64,000 nt of DNA, taken from Azadirachta indica. Taxonomy: Eukaryota; Streptophyta; Magnoliopsida; Sapindales; Meliaceae. Position numbers and translations under genes: made by a program. The DNA lies in assembly GCA_022749755.1 (NCBI GenBank), contig CM040445.1, positions 3,803,182 through 3,867,181 of the forward strand. Reading direction: 5' to 3'. This document shows, piece by piece, positions 60,501 through 64,000 of the stretch (positions are counted from its first letter, which is position 1; each line of letters begins with the position of its first letter). The notes below the pieces were generated by a model that had not been told where the DNA came from, did no database searches, and saw only the letters and a list, made by a program, of their open reading frames with translations.

Positions 60501-61977
60501 TATTGAGAGTATTTCGAATAAAATTTTAAAGTTTACAGGAGTACATATTTAGCATATGTTATATTATAAAGGAAATTTTGTTGAAATTTCTTAAAATTAG
60601 GGATGTTTTCTATATATGTGTGTATGTGTGTGTTAATCTCCCAACTTAGAAATACGAGGATTTTACTCTCTTAAAATATAAACTATTTTTAAAATTTATC
60701 TACTAACTTTAATTATTGATATTTCAATTCTTTGAACTTTTCATTCTTGACTACTCAATAAATTTACTTACATGGAGGTGAGAGAGTTTTACACCTTTAA
60801 TTTTAAAAGTATGGGCTCTTACCACGTAACAAAATCTAGATAGCTTCTTTGGTGATGATCTTAATTCCTCGTATAACTCTTGTTTTTTATTGCTTGCAAG
60901 CATACATATTTTTTGAAATCCTCTTTCTATCTTTTTGTTAGCTAAACTCCAATACCTCACTTCCATCAACACTAAAAATAAAAGCGAAAGTCATGTTAAT
61001 GGGCTATAGTAATATTATATACAACAAGTTTATTTAAGTGAATTTTCTCTCGAACTTATCTTAAATGAAAGAACCTTGTCTTTATTTTAAAAATTCATGA
61101 ATTTTTACATCATTTATCTTGAGATATTTGATATAAATCTCTTAAGATTTGTAAAAACTATATTAATAAGGAAAGTTTATAAAAACTCATAGATATCTCC
61201 TTACTACAATACTTCCCTTTAGTTGCTTAATATATATTAACTTAAAATAATTATGCCTTTGTCAAATAATTTATGTGGAATTTATCAAAAATAAAATTAT
61301 GCTTTTAAATGAATTATTAATTAAAACACATACAAAAATATGAATAATAATCATTTAGAAGATGGAGAATTTCAATATGACAAGATAAAAAATGAGGTTA
61401 TTTTGAATATTCCAACATTTTTTGTTGGCCAAGTAAATGGTAAAATGGACGGAAGTATTGTAGTATGGAAGATATTTATAAATTTTTACAATTTTCATTG
61501 TACTTATAGTTTTATAAACTTGAGGGAAGGTATGTGAAAATATTTCAAGAAAAAATAATGTAAGGACATGTATAAAAAAATTCGAGAAAAGATCTTCCAG
61601 CCAATGGACTTGTGACGTTTCTGGATTAGATTCGCAAATGGAAAATAACAATTTTACTTCTAATGTATTTCAATATTACTGTTTACATCCTTCTTGTTTC
61701 AAAATTAAACTTTTAATCTCCATCATTATAACATAACTGTTAAATATTAGTATATTTTTTATTTAACACATTTGACCTTAATTAAATTAAATTTTATTGG
61801 GTTTAAACTAAAACAAAAAATATAAAAATAAATTTCTTTTTATTAAGACTATAATTGCTGTAATTTTTAATTTTTTATTTTAACAAATAATTATTGAATA
61901 ATATTTTTTCAGATTATAAAAATTAAAAAAATTCATAATTAGATTTTATAAAATGTCTTACTTATAATAATTTTTTA

Positions 61978-62210
61978 CAAGAAATTTAGGTTTTATTATT
62001 TTATTTTTAGTTAATTTTATTGTAAAAATTTAAAAAAAAACTCAAAAGAAATAAACTTATTTAGATTTTATTATTTTTATTTTTATTTGATCTTATTGTA
62101 AAAATTTCAAAAATGAAAAGAAATAAACTTATTTATATTTCATTACCTACGTTTATATTTGATTTTATTGTAAAAATTTAAAAATAAAAATAAATAAATT
62201 TATCACATTA
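61978..62210. repeat. Tandem repeat, unit about 70-72 bp
   Basis: Three to four diverged units, each with GAAATAAACTTATTTA-like start, TTTTATT tracts, then GATTTTATTGTAAAAATTT. Unit starts are near 61980, 62048, 62120 and 62189. Very AT-rich. Confidence 0.6.
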
Positions 62211-62514
62211 TAAATTTAATTTTTTATTTTTACTAATTTTTTAATTTGAAGTTACTTTTTATTAAATAATTTTATTCTTAATATTTGTTTGAGTTTTTAG
62301 AATTGATATTTATTTAATTTTATTTTTTTAAAATTATGTGACATCATTATCACTATAGGGATAATAAAATCATTTTCATTCAAAAATTGAAAATTTAAAG
62401 TTAGTGTTATAGGGGCAGGAATTAAAAATATAATTTTAAAACATTAGAGATATACATAATAATATCAAAATATATTAGGGGTGAAATCGATATTTTCCCT
62501 TCCCAAATAGATTG

Positions 62515-62690
62515 GTCGGCCGAACCCAGCGACACTCTGTTTCACAAGTGTAAGCGAACGAATGTTGACCGCCGCCATGCTCTAATTTGGACCAACCCAA
62601 GCACTGTTCTCACATAACCTTAAGCGCACATCGATCATTACCGACATGCCCTAACCCGGACTAGCCCATGAGACCAACCACAACCCAGTT
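62515..62690. other. Short GC-richer island, unidentified
   Basis: About 175 bp of ordinary base composition within extremely AT-rich DNA. It has repeated CCAACCC, CCCGGACTAGCCC and GACCGCCGCC-like words. No open frame of note and no RNA fold that I can recognise. It may be a fragment of a decayed gene or mobile element. Confidence 0.35.
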
Positions 62691-63232
62691 CTAATTTTAA
62701 ATTGTCTAGATTTTCTTTTATCAGAATTAAGGAATTTTTTTTTTTAATTTTAATGAATATATTTTTTATTTTCAAACAAGAATTTAATTATATTCATAAC
62801 TTTATGACGGAAATTATATCATTTCATGTCTTGAAGATTGATGTAATTTTTAATGTTTATAAATCATTTTATAGATACTTCAAGTAAGGATATTACAGGA
62901 TTCTTGGAAATTAATTACTTCATTAAGAATAAAATAATCTTAAAATTTTGGGCCGTGGAAACTTAATATGTATTTATTTTATATAAATCACGAGTCTTTT
63001 ATTGATACAACCATCATCGTTTAAAAATATGGTGCTAGAGTCGTTGGCATATAAAGCTGCACGCAACATCCAAATTTTTTTTGAGCAAACATATTTAGTT
63101 AATTATTTGATAACTGAAATTTTCCTTTATTAAACATCCTACTAATTTATTTTAAAATATCATTTAAAATTTTAATTATAGCAAATCATTTTACAGCTAA
63201 ACACAATCTCAAAACATAAATTAAATAACTTA

Positions 63233-63621
63233 GTGTCTGTTTTGTTTAATTTTTAAATTAATTAAAAAGATTTTTTTAATAATAAAATTTTTTTTTCAAA
63301 TTTTTAAATAATTTTAATTGATATTAAAAAAGAATTTTTGTAATTAAAAAATTTTTTTATTAAAAAAATTTAAAATTTAAACTTTTAAAAATAAAATTTT
63401 TCTAACTTTTTAAAAAATTTAAATTATTTAAAATACTTTTATTTTATTTTTAAAAAAATATAATGTTAAACATTTGTTTGTTAAAATAAACATTTTCTAA
63501 AAAGTTACTTATAATTAATAAATTTTTTTATTATAAATTTTGCTTATAAAAATAATACAGATAAAAAAAATGACATAATATACTTGTGGATATAAAATTA
63601 AACCTACGTTAAACAGACAAT
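63233..63621. mobile_element. AT-rich MITE-like element, copy 2 (hAT-like)
   Basis: The segment begins GTGTCTGTTTTGTTTAAT and ends TTAAACAGACAA, an inverted match at the termini (TGTCTGTTT / AAACAGACA). The interior is almost only A and T and resembles 41589-41960. No coding sequence. A matching 8-bp target duplication is not evident, so the hAT assignment is tentative. Confidence 0.45.
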
Positions 63622-63712
63622 CAAATAGTATATACAAATATTTGCACTCAAGTCTTGTGGCTGTTGTACCCGTTTCCATGATTTCTCAAGTAGCTTTCAG
63701 TTTTTCTTAACA

Positions 63713-63714
<2 letters not shown>

Positions 63715-63744
<30 letters not shown>
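63715..63744 (-). repeat. Poly(T) tract of 30 bases (poly(A) on minus strand)
   Basis: An uninterrupted T30. Read on the minus strand it is an A30 tail after an AT-rich segment, as left by a retroposed RNA. No parent gene, SINE or LINE body is recognised. Confidence 0.5.
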
Positions 63745-63748
<4 letters not shown>

Positions 63749-63839
63749 CTCACTGAATATTAAAAATAAAATACAGCAAAAATGAATAATTAAATCAACT
63801 AAGTTGCGTTACAACTACAATTTTCCTTTACTTTATCCA

Positions 63840-64000
63840 ATACAAACCAAACACGTCAGCATTATTCACACGTGGCAACCACTAACCGCCCCACAATTGC
63901 CATCCGTCCAGTAAAGTACGTGCATTACGGCGTAAGACAAACTTACGTAACCAAACCACACCCCACTAACGCCGTCAATTAACGGCGTAAAATTCCGTCA
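63840..64000. promoter_or_regulatory. Promoter-like edge of a gene outside the window
   Basis: Composition changes sharply to about 50% GC. The segment contains ACACGTCAGC, CACACGTGGCAACC (G-box/ABRE) and repeated ACGGCGTAA and TTACGTAA words. It probably belongs to the upstream region of a gene that begins past 64000. Direction is inferred only. Confidence 0.4.

Overview
The window is nuclear DNA of a eudicot plant. It is AT-rich, its genes have many GT-AG introns, and its proteins are typical of land plants (CNGC, SWEET, BURP, plant U-box, ATL RING-H2, Raf-like kinase). Codon use and the repeat types would fit a woody rosid such as Citrus, but the species is inferred and not shown.

Layout. 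1-9.1 kb: two tandem copies of a cyclic nucleotide-gated channel gene. The left copy is dead, carrying nonsense codons, a solo LTR and a Copia insertion that ends it. The right copy (5941-9050, six exons) is intact and CNGC16-like. 11.6-16.1 kb: mitochondrial aldehyde dehydrogenase ALDH2B (11 exons). 17.9-19.9 kb: an intronless U-box/ARM E3 ligase of the PUB18/PUB19 type behind a G-box-bearing promoter. 20.8-21.6 kb: DSS1/SEM1, a proteasome-lid and BRCA2-binding peptide. 22.9-23.4 kb (minus): an ATL RING-H2 ligase. 25.4-27.8 kb: a non-autonomous CACTA transposon. 28.6-30.0 kb: a clade II SWEET sugar transporter (SWEET5-like). 31.3-35.0 kb (minus): a Raf-like kinase of the CBC1/CBC2 type. 35-42 kb: gene-free AT-rich DNA with microsatellites and a strong G-quadruplex candidate. 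42.1-43.8 kb: a Mutator-like foldback element that is almost entirely one large palindrome and has a perfect 9-bp target duplication. 45.3-46.7 kb (minus): a bHLH162-like factor. 48.6-50.6 kb (minus): a histidine-phosphatase-fold protein lacking both expected catalytic histidines, with a broken reading frame at its N-terminus. 54.3-56.4 kb (minus): a BURP-domain polygalacturonase beta-subunit-like protein. 56.5-64 kb: AT-rich DNA with MITEs, a tandem repeat, a possible short transcript and, at the right edge, promoter-like sequence of a gene outside the window.

The genes are independent plant loci and do not form a cluster. Several belong to signalling or turnover pathways (two E3 ligases, a proteasome subunit, a Raf-like kinase, a cation channel), but their adjacency need not mean shared function. 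The most unusual structures are the foldback MULE, the layered decay of the CNGC duplicate (readable by comparison with its intact paralogue), and the catalytically degenerate phosphatase-fold gene. I did not find a clearly new biological system. Gene models were built by hand from splice sites and reading-frame continuity.
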